DNA of 64,000 bases from Lysinibacillus parviboronicapiens (GCF_003049575.1 NZ_PYWI01000011.1:62001-126000); one strand, 5' to 3'; positions 9,173 through 18,465 are shown, counted from the first letter of the stretch. A program made the numbers and translations. Notes: generated from the letters alone by a model not told the origin.

Positions 9173-10120
9173 ATGGTTTCTCAAAAAGAAAATAAGACAA
9201 CATCTGTGCAACAATTAATTGCGAATTCACGCAATCAAAAAACGAAGAAAATAGTGGAAAAAGCAATGCCAGCTCTATTATTTTCTGCAGCCCTTATCTC
9301 TATTTTGACGACATTTGGCATTGTTTTCACCCTTATTTTTGAAACGTTTGAGTTTTTTAAACGTGTTTCGATTACGGATTTCCTATTTGGTACACAGTGG
9401 TTACCGTTTTCAGGGAAGGAACCGTTATTTGGGATTCTACCACTTATTGCAGGAACGTTGAAAGTCACACTCATAGCAGTTGTCGTGGCCGTACCGTTTG
9501 GGATTGCGTCAGCGATTTATTTAAGTGAATATGCGAATGAGAAAACAAGACGTACGGTTAAACCAATATTAGAAGTTTTAGCAGGGGTGCCCACAATTGT
9601 TTATGGTTTCTTCGCTCTGACATTTGTCACACCAATGTTACAACAAATTATTCCAGGGTTAAAATTATTTAATGCACTTAGTCCGGGGATTGTTGTGGGA
9701 ATTATGATTTTACCGATGATCACTTCGCTGTCAGAAGATGCTATGTCGTCTGTCCCTAACAGTATGCGAGAAGGTGCATTGGCTCTCGGTGCTACAAAGT
9801 TTGAAGTAGCCATTAAAGTAGTTTTACCTGCTGCACTATCAGGAATTATAGCATCTGTTGTACTTGCTATTTCCCGGGCAATCGGTGAAACAATGATTGT
9901 CTCACTTGCCGGAGGGTCCACACCGAAATTTGATTTGGATGTCACGGACTCTATCCAAACGATGACAGCTTATATTGTACAGGTTTCAACAGGTGATGCG
10001 GGCTATGGAACGACAATTTACTACTCTATTTACTCAGTAGGTTTCACATTATTTATCTTTACATTAGTGATGAACTTACTCGCTCATTATATTTCGAAAC
10101 GTTTCAGGGAGGTTTACTAG
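9173..10120 (+). CDS. pstC: phosphate ABC transporter permease PstC
   Basis: Integral membrane subunit of 315 residues with six predicted membrane segments. A cytoplasmic N-terminal tail of about 30 residues precedes the first. The EAA coupling-loop motif that contacts PstB is seen as MREGALALGATKFEVAIKVVLPAA (read in two parts, about residues 197-220), followed by GETMIVSLAGG. It pairs with PstA, which begins one base after its stop. An AAAGGAGC ribosome binding site precedes the ATG. The order pstS-C-A-B-phoU and the conserved ABC-permease features make this secure. Confidence 0.95.
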   Translation: MVSQKENKTTSVQQLIANSRNQKTKKIVEKAMPALLFSAALISILTTFGIVFTLIFETFEFFKRVSITDFLFGTQWLPFSGKEPLFGILPLIAGTLKVTLIAVVVAVPFGIASAIYLSEYANEKTRRTVKPILEVLAGVPTIVYGFFALTFVTPMLQQIIPGLKLFNALSPGIVVGIMILPMITSLSEDAMSSVPNSMREGALALGATKFEVAIKVVLPAALSGIIASVVLAISRAIGETMIVSLAGGSTPKFDLDVTDSIQTMTAYIVQVSTGDAGYGTTIYYSIYSVGFTLFIFTLVMNLLAHYISKRFREVY

Positions 10121-10121
10121 C

Positions 10122-11000
10122 ATGCGCTATATGGATGACTCAGTCGTCATGAAACGAATGACAAAGCGTATTACGTTCAATAAAGTCTGGAAAACCTTGT
10201 TTTTCTTAGCTACTACATTTGCATTAGTAATGCTTGCTATTTTACTCTACCGTATTGTGACACAAGGTATTGACTATTTAAATTTCGACTTCTTGACAAA
10301 CTTCGCTTCGCGTTTTGCAGATAAAGCAGGTATTAAGGCGGCATTAGTCGGCTCACTTTGGCTGATGGGCGTTGTCGCACCTGTGTCAATCATTCTAGGT
10401 GTAGGAACTGCGATTTATTTAGAAGAATATGCAAAGAAAAATAGACTAAATGACTTTATTCGTATGAATATCTCAAACTTAGCAGGGGTACCTTCCATTG
10501 TTTTTGGTTTACTAGGGTTAACGATTTTTGTTCGTATGATGGAGCTAGGTAAAAGTATTTTAGCGGCTGGCTTTACGATGAGTTTACTAATTTTACCCGT
10601 TATTATAGTAGCTGCACAGGAAGCAATTCGTGCTGTGCCAAGTGAACAACGTGAAGCATCTTACGGCATGGGGGCGACAAAATGGCAAACAATATTACGT
10701 GTCGTTCTTCCTGCAGCAATACCAGGGATATTAACTGGAAGTATTTTAGCATTATCTCGTGCAATTGGTGAAACAGCGCCACTTGTGGTTATCGGAATCC
10801 CAGTTATTTTACAATTCTTGCCAGATAATTTACTAAGTCAGTTTACGGCGCTACCAATGCAGATTTATGATTGGGCAAAACGCCCACAAGAGGCATTTCA
10901 ATATGTAGCAGCGGCAGGTATTTTAGTGCTAATGACAGTGCTCTTACTGATGAACTCTATCGCGATTTTTATTCGAAATAAATTCCAAAAACGTTATTAA
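10122..11000 (+). CDS. pstA: phosphate ABC transporter permease PstA
   Basis: Second permease subunit, 292 residues, about six membrane segments. The coupling-loop motif is REASYGMGATKWQTILRVVL (about residues 180-200), followed by the family phrase ALSRAIGETAPLVVIG. It starts one base after pstC stops, with GGGAGG of its ribosome binding site inside the pstC end, so the two are translationally coupled. PstA and PstC form the channel; PstB powers it. Confidence 0.95.
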   Translation: MRYMDDSVVMKRMTKRITFNKVWKTLFFLATTFALVMLAILLYRIVTQGIDYLNFDFLTNFASRFADKAGIKAALVGSLWLMGVVAPVSIILGVGTAIYLEEYAKKNRLNDFIRMNISNLAGVPSIVFGLLGLTIFVRMMELGKSILAAGFTMSLLILPVIIVAAQEAIRAVPSEQREASYGMGATKWQTILRVVLPAAIPGILTGSILALSRAIGETAPLVVIGIPVILQFLPDNLLSQFTALPMQIYDWAKRPQEAFQYVAAAGILVLMTVLLLMNSIAIFIRNKFQKRY

Positions 11001-11012
11001 TGAGGTGACCTT

Positions 11013-11846
11013 ATGGTAATAGATTTTAAAGAGGAAAAGTCAGTTGTCAAAACGATTCATACAGGCGCAAAGCCTTCTATAGATGTAGCAAAAAAAGTGG
11101 TATATGATACACGCAATTTAAATTTATGGTACGGCGATCACCATGGTTTAAAGGATGTCAATTTAAGCATTTATGAAAACGAAGTAACAGCGATAATTGG
11201 CCCTTCTGGATGTGGGAAATCGACGTATTTAAAAACATTAAACAGAATGGTAGAGCTAGTACCAATCGTTCGTACATCTGGTGAAATTTTATATCGTGAG
11301 CGCAATATTTTAGATAAAAACTATACGGTAGAAGAATTACGTACGCATGTCGGAATGGTCTTCCAAAAGCCAAACCCATTCCCAAAATCGATTTATGATA
11401 ATATCGCCTATGGTCCGCGGATACATGGCATAAAAAACAAAAAAATTCTTGATGAAATTGTTGAAAAATCATTGCGTGGTGCGGCTATTTGGGATGAGGT
11501 AAAAGACCGCTTAAATCAAAATGCCTATGGCCTTTCAGGTGGTCAACAGCAACGAATCTGTATTGCGCGTTGTTTAGCAATCGAACCAGATGTCATTTTA
11601 ATGGATGAGCCTACCTCTGCTCTTGATCCCATTTCTACATTAAAGGTTGAAGAATTGGTTCAAGAACTGAAAAAGGATTATTCGATTATTATTGTGACAC
11701 ATAATATGCAACAGGCGGCGCGTATTTCAGACCGTACAGCATTTTTCCTAAGCGGCGAAGTCATCGAATACGATAAAACAGATGTGATCTTCCAAACACC
11801 TGCAGATCAACGTACAGAAGATTATATTTCAGGACGCTTCGGCTAA
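11013..11846 (+). CDS. pstB: phosphate ABC transporter ATPase PstB
   Basis: Cytoplasmic ATPase of 277 residues. Walker A is GPSGCGKST (about residue 65), the signature loop is LSGGQQQR (about residue 175), Walker B is [13 protein letters not shown], and the switch His is in IVTHNMQQ. A ~25-residue N-terminal extension precedes the family start. Only one pstB is present here, whereas B. subtilis has two (pstBA and pstBB) at this locus. It lies 12 bases after pstA and 13 before phoU. Confidence 0.95.
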   Translation: MVIDFKEEKSVVKTIHTGAKPSIDVAKKVVYDTRNLNLWYGDHHGLKDVNLSIYENEVTAIIGPSGCGKSTYLKTLNRMVELVPIVRTSGEILYRERNILDKNYTVEELRTHVGMVFQKPNPFPKSIYDNIAYGPRIHGIKNKKILDEIVEKSLRGAAIWDEVKDRLNQNAYGLSGGQQQRICIARCLAIEPDVILMDEPTSALDPISTLKVEELVQELKKDYSIIIVTHNMQQAARISDRTAFFLSGEVIEYDKTDVIFQTPADQRTEDYISGRFG

Positions 11847-11859
11847 GGAGGAACGATAG

Positions 11860-12519
11860 ATGGTAGTACGTGAACGTTTTGAGCAGGAGCTAAAAGAAAT
11901 TCAAGCTCAATTTGTTGAAATTGCAAGTAGCAGTATTAATGCTTTAAAAATAGCTTTTAGTGCGTTATTAGAGCAGGATTTAGAAAAGTCCTTAAAGATT
12001 CTAGAGGATGATTTAATCATTAATCGTCTAGAGGAAGAAATTAATGACCGTGTAATTTTGATGATTGCCAAGCAACAACCAGTAGCGACTGATTTACGCC
12101 GTTTAATGGTGTTAGTGAAAGCGGCATCAGATATGGAAAGAGTTGGAGATTATGCTGTCAATATTGCCAAAGAGACGATTCGTCTTGGTAAAGAGCCCCT
12201 TATCTTCCCGACAACAAATTTACAGACAATGTGCAATAAAACGGTTGAAATGCTTGACAGTATTATCAAAGCCTTTACTGAAGAAGATACTGTAAGTGCG
12301 AAAGAAATTGCGGAGCTTGATGATTATGTAGATGATTTATATGGTGCAACAGTTACACTGTTGTTGCGTGCAGGTGCTGATAATCCAGCTCATATTCACC
12401 AGATTACGCATTTAACTTTTGTCTGCCGATATTTAGAACGTTCAGCTGACCATGCAACAAATATTGCCGAGCACCTATTTTACTTAGTCAAAGGTAAACA
12501 TTACGAATTGAATAATTAA
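11860..12519 (+). CDS. phoU: phosphate signalling complex protein PhoU
   Basis: Cytoplasmic all-helical protein of 219 residues made of two three-helix repeats. Each repeat carries the metal-binding E/D...D motif: KAASDMERVGDYAVNIA near residue 95 and YLERSADHATNIAEH near residue 195. PhoU tunes Pst transport and signals phosphate status to the PhoR/PhoP kinase system. It is the last gene of the pst operon and is closed by a strong terminator. B. subtilis lacks phoU at its pst operon, so this arrangement is closer to other Bacillota. Confidence 0.93.
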   Translation: MVVRERFEQELKEIQAQFVEIASSSINALKIAFSALLEQDLEKSLKILEDDLIINRLEEEINDRVILMIAKQQPVATDLRRLMVLVKAASDMERVGDYAVNIAKETIRLGKEPLIFPTTNLQTMCNKTVEMLDSIIKAFTEEDTVSAKEIAELDDYVDDLYGATVTLLLRAGADNPAHIHQITHLTFVCRYLERSADHATNIAEHLFYLVKGKHYELNN

Positions 12520-12560
12520 AAAGGAAGAGAAGGGCGGATGAAGCCATTCTCTTCCTTTTT
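12518..12560 (+). terminator. terminator of the pst-phoU operon
   Basis: AAAAAGGAAGAGAA and TTCTCTTCCTTTTT form a perfect 14 bp stem with a 15-base loop, ending in a T run. The 5' arm overlaps the phoU stop codon. Confidence 0.9.
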
Positions 12561-12648
12561 ACGTTGCTGTACAAGTACTGAAAAAATACTGAAATAACAG
12601 CAACATTGTACTGCGTAGTAACGTCAAATATTGCGCAGCGGGTTTGTA

Positions 12649-12677
12649 TTGTCAAAATACTAATTTGGTTATACTAT
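12649..12677 (+). promoter_or_regulatory. predicted sigma-A promoter
   Basis: TTGTCA and TACTAT hexamers are separated by 17 bp, about 40 bp before the GTG start of the following gene. Confidence 0.55.
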
Positions 12678-12718
12678 AGACATTATCCAAAATTTATGCG
12701 CTAAGGTGGTGCTGCTTC

Positions 12719-13591
12719 GTGAAAGATGTTGTAGAAACATTCATAGAGAAATTTGAACTAGATCTCACAACTGAACAACGAGAAAGCTTGTGTTTTTTAT
12801 ATGAACACTTACATCTAGAGGAGTTAAGTGACAAAGAACAACATTTTTTTATTGAATATTTTTACAAGAGTGAGACATTACGAAATATGGCAGCATTTGC
12901 ATATGAGTTAGCTGATATCATGCATGAAATTCGAGAAAATATACCTGCAATTGAGCAGGCGGAACGGCTAGCAAATGGCAAGGAGCAACGCTTGTATTAT
13001 GAACGGAAATGGCAGGAAGCTAAGCGACAACAACTAAAACATCATACTACAAAAGAAGGAAACATCTTTTATGTGCCGTTTGCTGCATATAAAAAAGAGC
13101 CTGGACCAATGATTGTTTGTCTTGAACAAACAACGGGAATGGTGGCCTATTCTGAGCTGTGCAAAAGTATGATTTTACCGTTATTTATGAATGCCCATCG
13201 AGAGCAACGGGATTTATATATCGTACCGTATGATCGCCAAATTCATGTACATTACCGATTTGAAAACGGGCATATAAATTTGACTGATTTTAAAGATTTT
13301 ATAGAATATAAGGCAAGAGGAGAATCTGCAATCTTGCCAGTGTTACAGTTTGTGAAAGGATTGCTCAAAGAAAATCAGCAATGTACTGAAGCGGAAATTA
13401 TAATTTTCACTGAAGGTAACCCTGTCGATGGTCAATATTTATTAGGAAAGCGTGGGAAAGCAATGATAGAAGATATGAAGCATAGCTACCATGCAGAGTT
13501 TGCTGTAATTGCAATGCATGAGCAAAATTTTAACGAGCAACAATTTTGGTTTGCGAATAGAGCTTTTTTTGCGGAGGATGCTATTCAATAA
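12719..13591 (+). CDS. hypothetical protein, 290 aa
   Basis: I do not recognise this family. The N-terminal ~110 residues are helical and rich in Glu/Gln (for example EIRENIPAIEQAERLANGKEQ). The rest looks alpha/beta, with strands such as MIVCLEQTTGM, ILPVLQFVKGLL and EIIIFTEGNPVDG; the last is faintly like a von Willebrand A-type fold, but no MIDAS DxSxS is present. There is no signal peptide or membrane segment, so it is probably cytoplasmic. AAGGTGG (12703-12709) is well spaced for the GTG start. It stands alone between the pst and mscS units with its own promoter and weak terminator. Confidence 0.7.
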   Translation: MKDVVETFIEKFELDLTTEQRESLCFLYEHLHLEELSDKEQHFFIEYFYKSETLRNMAAFAYELADIMHEIRENIPAIEQAERLANGKEQRLYYERKWQEAKRQQLKHHTTKEGNIFYVPFAAYKKEPGPMIVCLEQTTGMVAYSELCKSMILPLFMNAHREQRDLYIVPYDRQIHVHYRFENGHINLTDFKDFIEYKARGESAILPVLQFVKGLLKENQQCTEAEIIIFTEGNPVDGQYLLGKRGKAMIEDMKHSYHAEFAVIAMHEQNFNEQQFWFANRAFFAEDAIQ

Positions 13592-13598
13592 ACACATG

Positions 13599-13633
13599 AA
13601 GCTGACCAGTTGGATGTTGGTCGGCTTATTTTA
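13599..13633 (+). terminator. weak terminator-like hairpin
   Basis: AAGCTGACCA pairs with TGGTCGGCTT, allowing one G-T pair, followed by ATTTTA. Confidence 0.55.
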
Positions 13634-13668
13634 TGTAAATTTACATAGGTAGGAAAAAGGAGAATTAC

Positions 13669-14739
13669 ATGGACACAATAAAATGGTTATTACCAAATGT
13701 GACAGTACCGACTTGGATGGACATAATGATTGCAATGGCTATCTGTCTAATTGGCTGGTTATTCCAACAGTTCGTGCTGAAAAAAATAATAACGGTCATG
13801 GTTGCATTTTTGAAAAAAAGACAGCGTAACTTTCAAGCAACAGTGCTGGAACAATTTAATAAAGCGATACGTTATGCTTTCATGTCAGCCGTTATTGTAC
13901 TTAGCTTAACGGTGTTACTAGAAGTACGCTTTTTTACAGATGCGGCAACAAAGAATTTTGTATTGTCCATCATGGTATTTTTTGCCTTTAAAGGCGTGTA
14001 CGATGTATTGCATTATTATACAAAGCAACCTTTGGCTATCAATAGTGACGAGGAGCAAAATGTACTGTTGCCATTTTTCCTGCGCATAGGTAAAGTGTTA
14101 ATCATGATTTTAGCCATGTTTACAATTGCTTCTTTTTGGGATTTTAACTTGAATGGCTTTTTAACAGGTATCGGTTTAACAGGTGTAGCCATTGCGTTTG
14201 GGATTCGTGATACACTGGCACATGTATTTGGAGGTATGTCCGTTGCACTTGACAACCCGTTTCAAATTGGTGATTGGGTAGCAACAGAAGATCAAAAGAT
14301 TGAAGGAACAATTGAAGATATTAACCTACGTAGTACGCTTATTCAAACCGGTGATAAAGGACTGGTTTATGTACCTAACGCCTATTTAGTTAATCGCCCA
14401 CTATATAATTTATCGAAACGAGAAAAACGAAAATGTGAACAATTTTTTTATGTAGCACTTGAAAACGAAGAAGAAAAACTACGTAGTGCATTAAGTATGA
14501 TTCATCAGCAAATTTATTTACATGATGATACCGAAAAAGATCTGATTCATGTATTTATAGATGATTTCCGTCCTGATTCCTACCGTATTCTAGTGCGATT
14601 CTTTGTGGCAACTAACGATACGGGTGTGTTATTGGGTGCAAGACAGGATATACTATTCGCGATTCGACAGATATTGAAAGATTATGATATTGTGCTGCCA
14701 AAGTATGATGAGAATTATTGGCTACATAACGAAAAATAA
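13669..14739 (+). CDS. MscS-type mechanosensitive ion channel family protein
   Basis: A 356-residue membrane protein that probably opens under membrane tension to release solutes on osmotic down-shock. Membrane segments lie near residues 18-38, 62-85, 88-108 and 142-162. The pore-lining TM3 is followed by the MscS core phrase GIGLTGVAIAFGIRDTLAH, VFGGMSVALDNPFQIGDWV, then a beta domain (EGTIEDINLRSTLIQT..G..VYVPNA). The cytoplasmic C-terminal alpha/beta domain is complete. AAAAAGGAG precedes the ATG. It is followed directly by the T-box leader of trpE. Confidence 0.9.
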   Translation: MDTIKWLLPNVTVPTWMDIMIAMAICLIGWLFQQFVLKKIITVMVAFLKKRQRNFQATVLEQFNKAIRYAFMSAVIVLSLTVLLEVRFFTDAATKNFVLSIMVFFAFKGVYDVLHYYTKQPLAINSDEEQNVLLPFFLRIGKVLIMILAMFTIASFWDFNLNGFLTGIGLTGVAIAFGIRDTLAHVFGGMSVALDNPFQIGDWVATEDQKIEGTIEDINLRSTLIQTGDKGLVYVPNAYLVNRPLYNLSKREKRKCEQFFYVALENEEEKLRSALSMIHQQIYLHDDTEKDLIHVFIDDFRPDSYRILVRFFVATNDTGVLLGARQDILFAIRQILKDYDIVLPKYDENYWLHNEK

Positions 14740-14779
14740 TTTGAATTGTGTGACTTTTTGTTTTACAATATACACTAAC

Positions 14780-15007
14780 AATCAGCGTTGATGAAGAGTA
14801 GTAGCTATTACATGTTGTTTCAGAGAGCTAGCGTTAGGTGAGAGCTAGTACAGATGAATGGTGAATGGACTTCGGAGCTCTAATCCTGAAAGAGGTAGTA
14901 CGGGTTAGCGTTTGCCTACGTTATCAGGCTTAGAGTGGGTCTTTATGAGACCAATGAAGGTGGCACCACGGCTTTTCCGTCCTTTTGTGATGGAAAGGCC
15001 TTTTTAT
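14780..15007 (+). promoter_or_regulatory. T-box riboswitch, tryptophan specifier, with terminator
   Basis: The leader has the parts of a T-box RNA in order: a 5' AAGAGTAGTA element, the distal stem I loop region (GAGAGCTAGCG...GGTGAGAGCTAG), the specifier loop GAA-TGG-AC with UGG at 14866-14868, and the T-box sequence AAGGTGGCACCACGG at 14957-14971. A terminator hairpin (GGCTTTTCC/GGAAAGGCC) and T run finish at about 15007. Uncharged tRNA-Trp would pair with UGG and with the GGCA bulge, favouring the antiterminator. The specifier matches the downstream trpE gene. Confidence 0.92.
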
Positions 15008-15273
15008 ATTCATTCGTAAATTTGTGGAATAGTGAAGTAATAGCCCCATAAGATGGTTGCCAACTAAATAGTTAGTAACATAAATGCGAGTGTAGCTTTT
15101 TTCAGGTGGATCGTAAACGCTGATTGATTGAAGATATTGCCTCTAACGGAAGTCTTGGATTTGAAGGCTTTCGAGTAGGATGTTAGTCAAGGACTGAAAT
15201 ACGCTGAGGTGTTAGTAACAAGAGTATTTGGTGTTGAAGAGCAGAGCATAGCATAGCGAAGGAGAGAAAGAGC
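15008..15273 (+). other. 266-base untranslated spacer between T-box terminator and trpE
   Basis: No ORF of note, no second T-box motif and no clear terminator was found. GAAGGAGAGA at 15258-15267 is the trpE ribosome binding site. The length is unusual for a T-box-gene interval. Confidence 0.5.
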
Positions 15274-16659
15274 ATGACAGTTGAGCTTAGAAAATTTGCC
15301 ACGAAGGTATTACAAGGGGATATGATGACGCCGATTTCGGTGTATCAAGCGCTAGACGGAAAACATAAGATGCTATTTGAATCCTCGGCCAAGCACGAGG
15401 AAAGTGGGCGTTATTCCTTTATCGCCGTTAATCCAATTGCTGAACTTATTGGGGATAAAAATGGCTATACATTTACGAAAGAGCAGGATATGGAAAAATC
15501 AAGCGGTAATGTCTTTGCTAAATTAAAGCAGGTGATGCATGTCCATGAGGCACATTATCCATTTGCTTTTTTCGGAGGAGCAATTGGCTTTTTTGGTTAC
15601 GAAACAGCGTTTTATGCAGAGAAAATCGGTGATTATTTGCACGATGATTTAGATATGCCAGATGTACATGTTTTTTTCTATGACACGTTTATCATCTTCG
15701 ATCATTTAAAGCAAGAGGTTACACTAGCAGCAATTGATTTATTTGAAGAAGGACGTTCGTTAACAATGATGGAGTCAGCTATTGATGAGATGGAGGCACA
15801 GCTTTATGCGGGTACGACATTTGGAGACATGGAGTTAGGAGCATTAAAATTCCAACCTATGCTCCCAAAAGAACAATTTGTCGCTATGGTGGACCGCGCC
15901 AAACAGCATATTATGAAGGGGGATATTTTCCAAATCGTACTATCTCAGCGTTTTTCGTCACCCTATACAGGCGACCCCTTTGCTTTATATCGTCAGTTGA
16001 GAACATCAAATCCGTCACCGTATATGTTTTATATGGATTATGGCGCATATATAATTTTAGGCACTTCTCCTGAAAGTCTTGTAAAGGTGAAGAATCGCAA
16101 GGTAACAACGAATCCTATTGCAGGTACGAAGCCTCGAGGTAAAACGGTTGAGCAAGATGAGGCAATAGCGCAGAACTTGCTAAACGACGAAAAGGAAATT
16201 GCTGAACACCGGATGTTGGTAGATTTAGGTCGCAACGATATCGGCCGTATATCAAAAGTAGGTTCAGTGAAATTGGCTAAATATATGAACATTGAGCGCT
16301 ATAAATACGTTATGCATATTGTATCAGAGGTCGTCGGCGAACTACGCGATGATGTACATGTATTGGATGTGCTGAGTGCATGCTTGCCAGCAGGTACTGT
16401 TTCAGGGGCGCCGAAAATTCGTGCCATGCAGCTCATTAATGAGATGGAACCAGTGAAACGCGGTGTTTATGCAGGAGCAGTTGGTTATATTTCTTCAACG
16501 GGAGCTATGGATTTAGCTCTTGCAATTCGGACAATGATTATCAAAGATGACCGTGCGCATGTACAGGCAGGGGCAGGTATTGTTTATGATTCAATCCCTT
16601 TGTCTGAATATGAAGAAACACTCAATAAAGCTCGCGCGCTGCTGGAGGTAAAAAAATGA
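15274..16659 (+). CDS. trpE: anthranilate synthase component I
   Basis: Chorismate-using enzyme of 461 residues that starts tryptophan synthesis, working with TrpG, which supplies ammonia. The N-terminal regulatory domain has the tryptophan-binding phrase FESS...SGRYSFIAVNP (about residues 35-55). The catalytic domain shows GDIFQIVLSQRF, PIAGTKPRG, DLGRNDIGR, PAGTVSGAPKIRAM and GAVGY. Upstream is a UGG-specifier T-box, so transcription should rise when tRNA-Trp is uncharged; feedback by tryptophan is expected. The ATG of trpG overlaps the end of this gene by four bases. The Trp T-box and feedback motif argue against a para-aminobenzoate enzyme. Confidence 0.93.
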   Translation: MTVELRKFATKVLQGDMMTPISVYQALDGKHKMLFESSAKHEESGRYSFIAVNPIAELIGDKNGYTFTKEQDMEKSSGNVFAKLKQVMHVHEAHYPFAFFGGAIGFFGYETAFYAEKIGDYLHDDLDMPDVHVFFYDTFIIFDHLKQEVTLAAIDLFEEGRSLTMMESAIDEMEAQLYAGTTFGDMELGALKFQPMLPKEQFVAMVDRAKQHIMKGDIFQIVLSQRFSSPYTGDPFALYRQLRTSNPSPYMFYMDYGAYIILGTSPESLVKVKNRKVTTNPIAGTKPRGKTVEQDEAIAQNLLNDEKEIAEHRMLVDLGRNDIGRISKVGSVKLAKYMNIERYKYVMHIVSEVVGELRDDVHVLDVLSACLPAGTVSGAPKIRAMQLINEMEPVKRGVYAGAVGYISSTGAMDLALAIRTMIIKDDRAHVQAGAGIVYDSIPLSEYEETLNKARALLEVKK

Positions 16660-17234
16660 TTTTACTAATCGATAACTATGATTCATTCACCTATAATTTA
16701 TATCAGCAGGTAAGTATGCTGGGGAAAGAAGTGAAGGTAGTTCGAAATGATGAACTAACGATTGAAGAGATAAAGGATTTACAGCCACAAGGGATTATTT
16801 TATCACCTGGTCCTGGAACGCCGGATCAAGCAGGGATTACGGTGGATGTGGTGAAAGAGCTGTATACAGAGTTTCCGATTTTAGGAATTTGCCTTGGTCA
16901 TCAATCGATTGGGCAGGCATTTGGTGGTAACATCGTGCAGGCAAAAAATATTATGCATGGAAAATTGTCTAGGTTGCAATATAGTAGAATAGGTCTATTC
17001 ACTCGTTTAGACGGTGAGCTTGAAGTGATGCGCTATCACTCGTTAATTATTGAACCGAGCACTTTACATGAGGATTTTATCATAACGGCAACTTCAAGTG
17101 ATGATGCTGAGATTATGGCGATTCAGCATAAACAGTACCCGTTATTCGGGTTACAATTCCATCCTGAATCAATAGCTACAAAAGAGGGCAGTGATATGAT
17201 GCTGGCCTTTCTAGAACAAGTGCATATGGTATAA
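16656..17234 (+). CDS. trpG: anthranilate synthase component II (glutamine amidotransferase)
   Basis: Class I glutamine amidotransferase of 192 residues that hydrolyses glutamine and channels ammonia to TrpE. Catalytic Cys79 is in GICLGHQSIG, and the His/Glu pair is in QFHPESI (about residues 168-170). SPGPGTPDQAG near residue 50 is the oxyanion segment. ATGA overlap with trpE shows translational coupling. A terminator follows, so trpEG is a two-gene unit; no other trp gene is nearby. In many Bacillota this subunit is shared with folate synthesis (PabA), which remains possible. Confidence 0.9.
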   Translation: MILLIDNYDSFTYNLYQQVSMLGKEVKVVRNDELTIEEIKDLQPQGIILSPGPGTPDQAGITVDVVKELYTEFPILGICLGHQSIGQAFGGNIVQAKNIMHGKLSRLQYSRIGLFTRLDGELEVMRYHSLIIEPSTLHEDFIITATSSDDAEIMAIQHKQYPLFGLQFHPESIATKEGSDMMLAFLEQVHMV

Positions 17235-17238
17235 AAAA

Positions 17239-17287
17239 AGGCTGTTACAAAAGTCAGTTGTCTCTGATTTTTGTAAACAGCCTTTGC
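17239..17287 (+). terminator. terminator of trpEG
   Basis: AGGCTGTTACAAAA pairs with TTTTGTAAACAGCCT, leaving a 15-base loop; the flanking A and T runs suggest it can work in both directions. Confidence 0.8.
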
Positions 17288-17362
17288 TATAGTTTAGCTT
17301 GCTGGCGACGACGATTAAGTGCTTAATCTAATGTATGACAATTGCATTATATAAGAAGTAAC

Positions 17363-17860
17363 TTATTGCTTCTTTCCGGTAATAAGCTTAGCAATTTCTT
17401 CTAATGACATGGAAGAGTTCACTTCGTAAGCACCTATTTGTAAGCTACGTGCATATTTAGCATTTGCAAGGAGGAGTTCCATTTCTACACTATTTTCAAT
17501 GATACCACCATCTTCAAGCTTCTGTGCCACGATATAAGGGGTAATACCACTATATATTTGAAGCGTCATCGTTGTTTTATCTGATGGGGTGTCAGTCTCT
17601 TTGTCGACTTCGTGTGTTTCGTTAGGCGTATCATCATCTTGCGAATCTTTGGTAGCAGTTTGCTGTGTGGCCTGCTTTTTAAACGAGGCAAGTTCTTTAT
17701 TTGCCATCTCGAGTTTTTTTTGCAATGCCTCGACATCCTTATCTGTAGAGGAATTTACAGTGGGTAAACCAATATTCATATCAAAACGATCTGCTAAGGC
17801 AAGCAATGCCCCGATTAGAAAAAGAGCGATACCAAATGCACGGATAGCGGATTTATTCAC
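17363..17860 (-). CDS. membrane-anchored MltG/YceG-like domain protein, catalytic domain absent
   Basis: A 165-residue protein with an N-terminal membrane anchor (about residues 5-25), a charged coiled-coil-like and Thr/Asp/Glu-rich linker (residues 40-95), and a C-terminal module (MTLQIYSGITPYIVAQKLEDGGII to GAYEVNSSMSLEEIAKLITG) like the LysM-like substrate-binding part of endolytic murein transglycosylase MltG. The catalytic region of MltG is missing, so it is probably a binding or accessory protein at the cell surface. It lies two bases after the next minus-strand gene and is surely cotranscribed with it. Confidence 0.6.
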   Translation of the reverse strand: MNKSAIRAFGIALFLIGALLALADRFDMNIGLPTVNSSTDKDVEALQKKLEMANKELASFKKQATQQTATKDSQDDDTPNETHEVDKETDTPSDKTTMTLQIYSGITPYIVAQKLEDGGIIENSVEMELLLANAKYARSLQIGAYEVNSSMSLEEIAKLITGKKQ

Positions 17861-17862
17861 AA

Positions 17863-18315
17863 TTACCGACCTCCGTTTGCAATCACTTGGCGAACTTGCT
17901 CTTCTGTTAAATTTGAACGAATACTAATATCAGCTATAGATAGGCCTTGCTTATTAAGTTCAAGCACCTGACTAATAATTATTTGGTGAATAGGCTTCGT
18001 TTGTTGGGGCGTTGGCGCTGACTTTGTTGCTTGGGCTGCTTGTTGAACAGCTTGCATCACCTGCTGCATTTTTGGATTTTGTAGTGGCTGGTTTTGAGCT
18101 ACCGGTGATTTCACCTGAAAATCTGGCTCTAGCAATAACTCCTCTTCAACAATTTTCAAGCGACGTTTCAAATTATTCGTTTCTTGAAAAATAGAGATAG
18201 ATAATTCTTCAACATCTTGTTCGACTTTTTTCGCAGTATTTTTGAAAAAGAACGATACGACGATAAGAACGATACCAGCAATCATAAGTATGATGGATAA
18301 ATCCAATAGTCTCAC
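17863..18315 (-). CDS. single-pass membrane protein with coiled coil and C-terminal HTH-like segment (SwrB-like layout)
   Basis: A 150-residue protein. Residues 5-24 form a membrane anchor. Residues 30-60 are a charged helix likely to be a coiled coil (KKVEQDVEELSISIFQETNN). A Gln/Pro/Ala-rich linker follows. The last 40 residues (VLELNKQGLSIADISIRSNL, then TEEQVRQVI) resemble a sigma-70 region 4-type helix-turn-helix. The same layout is found in SwrB, a Bacillus flagellar assembly factor, but sequence evidence for orthology is weak. A GAGGTGAG ribosome binding site precedes the ATG. Confidence 0.5.
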   Translation of the reverse strand: MRLLDLSIILMIAGIVLIVVSFFFKNTAKKVEQDVEELSISIFQETNNLKRRLKIVEEELLLEPDFQVKSPVAQNQPLQNPKMQQVMQAVQQAAQATKSAPTPQQTKPIHQIIISQVLELNKQGLSIADISIRSNLTEEQVRQVIANGGR

Positions 18316-18395
18316 CTCATTAAATTATGTAATTATAAGGTATTTTACCACATGCAAAGTTAATATGAAATGAAGGTAGATTTTTTTTCAGTTTA

Positions 18396-18404
18396 TGGTA
18401 TAAT
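18396..18404 (+). promoter_or_regulatory. extended -10 promoter of rpmG
   Basis: TGGTATAAT fits an extended -10 (TGnTATAAT), about 60 bp before the rpmG start; no good -35 was seen. Confidence 0.5.
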
Positions 18405-18465
18405 GGATTAGTCGTATAAATCATGCTCAAATTTTAATTCTTGATATAGAGTGGGAGGGTTAATA

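Noticed and set aside
15008-15273. Second T-box or trp leader peptide
   Set aside because: No second GGTGG.ACC motif, no Trp-rich short frame and no further terminator were found.
17363-17860. Active endolytic transglycosylase MltG
   Set aside because: Only the anchor and the LysM-like module are present; the catalytic domain is absent.
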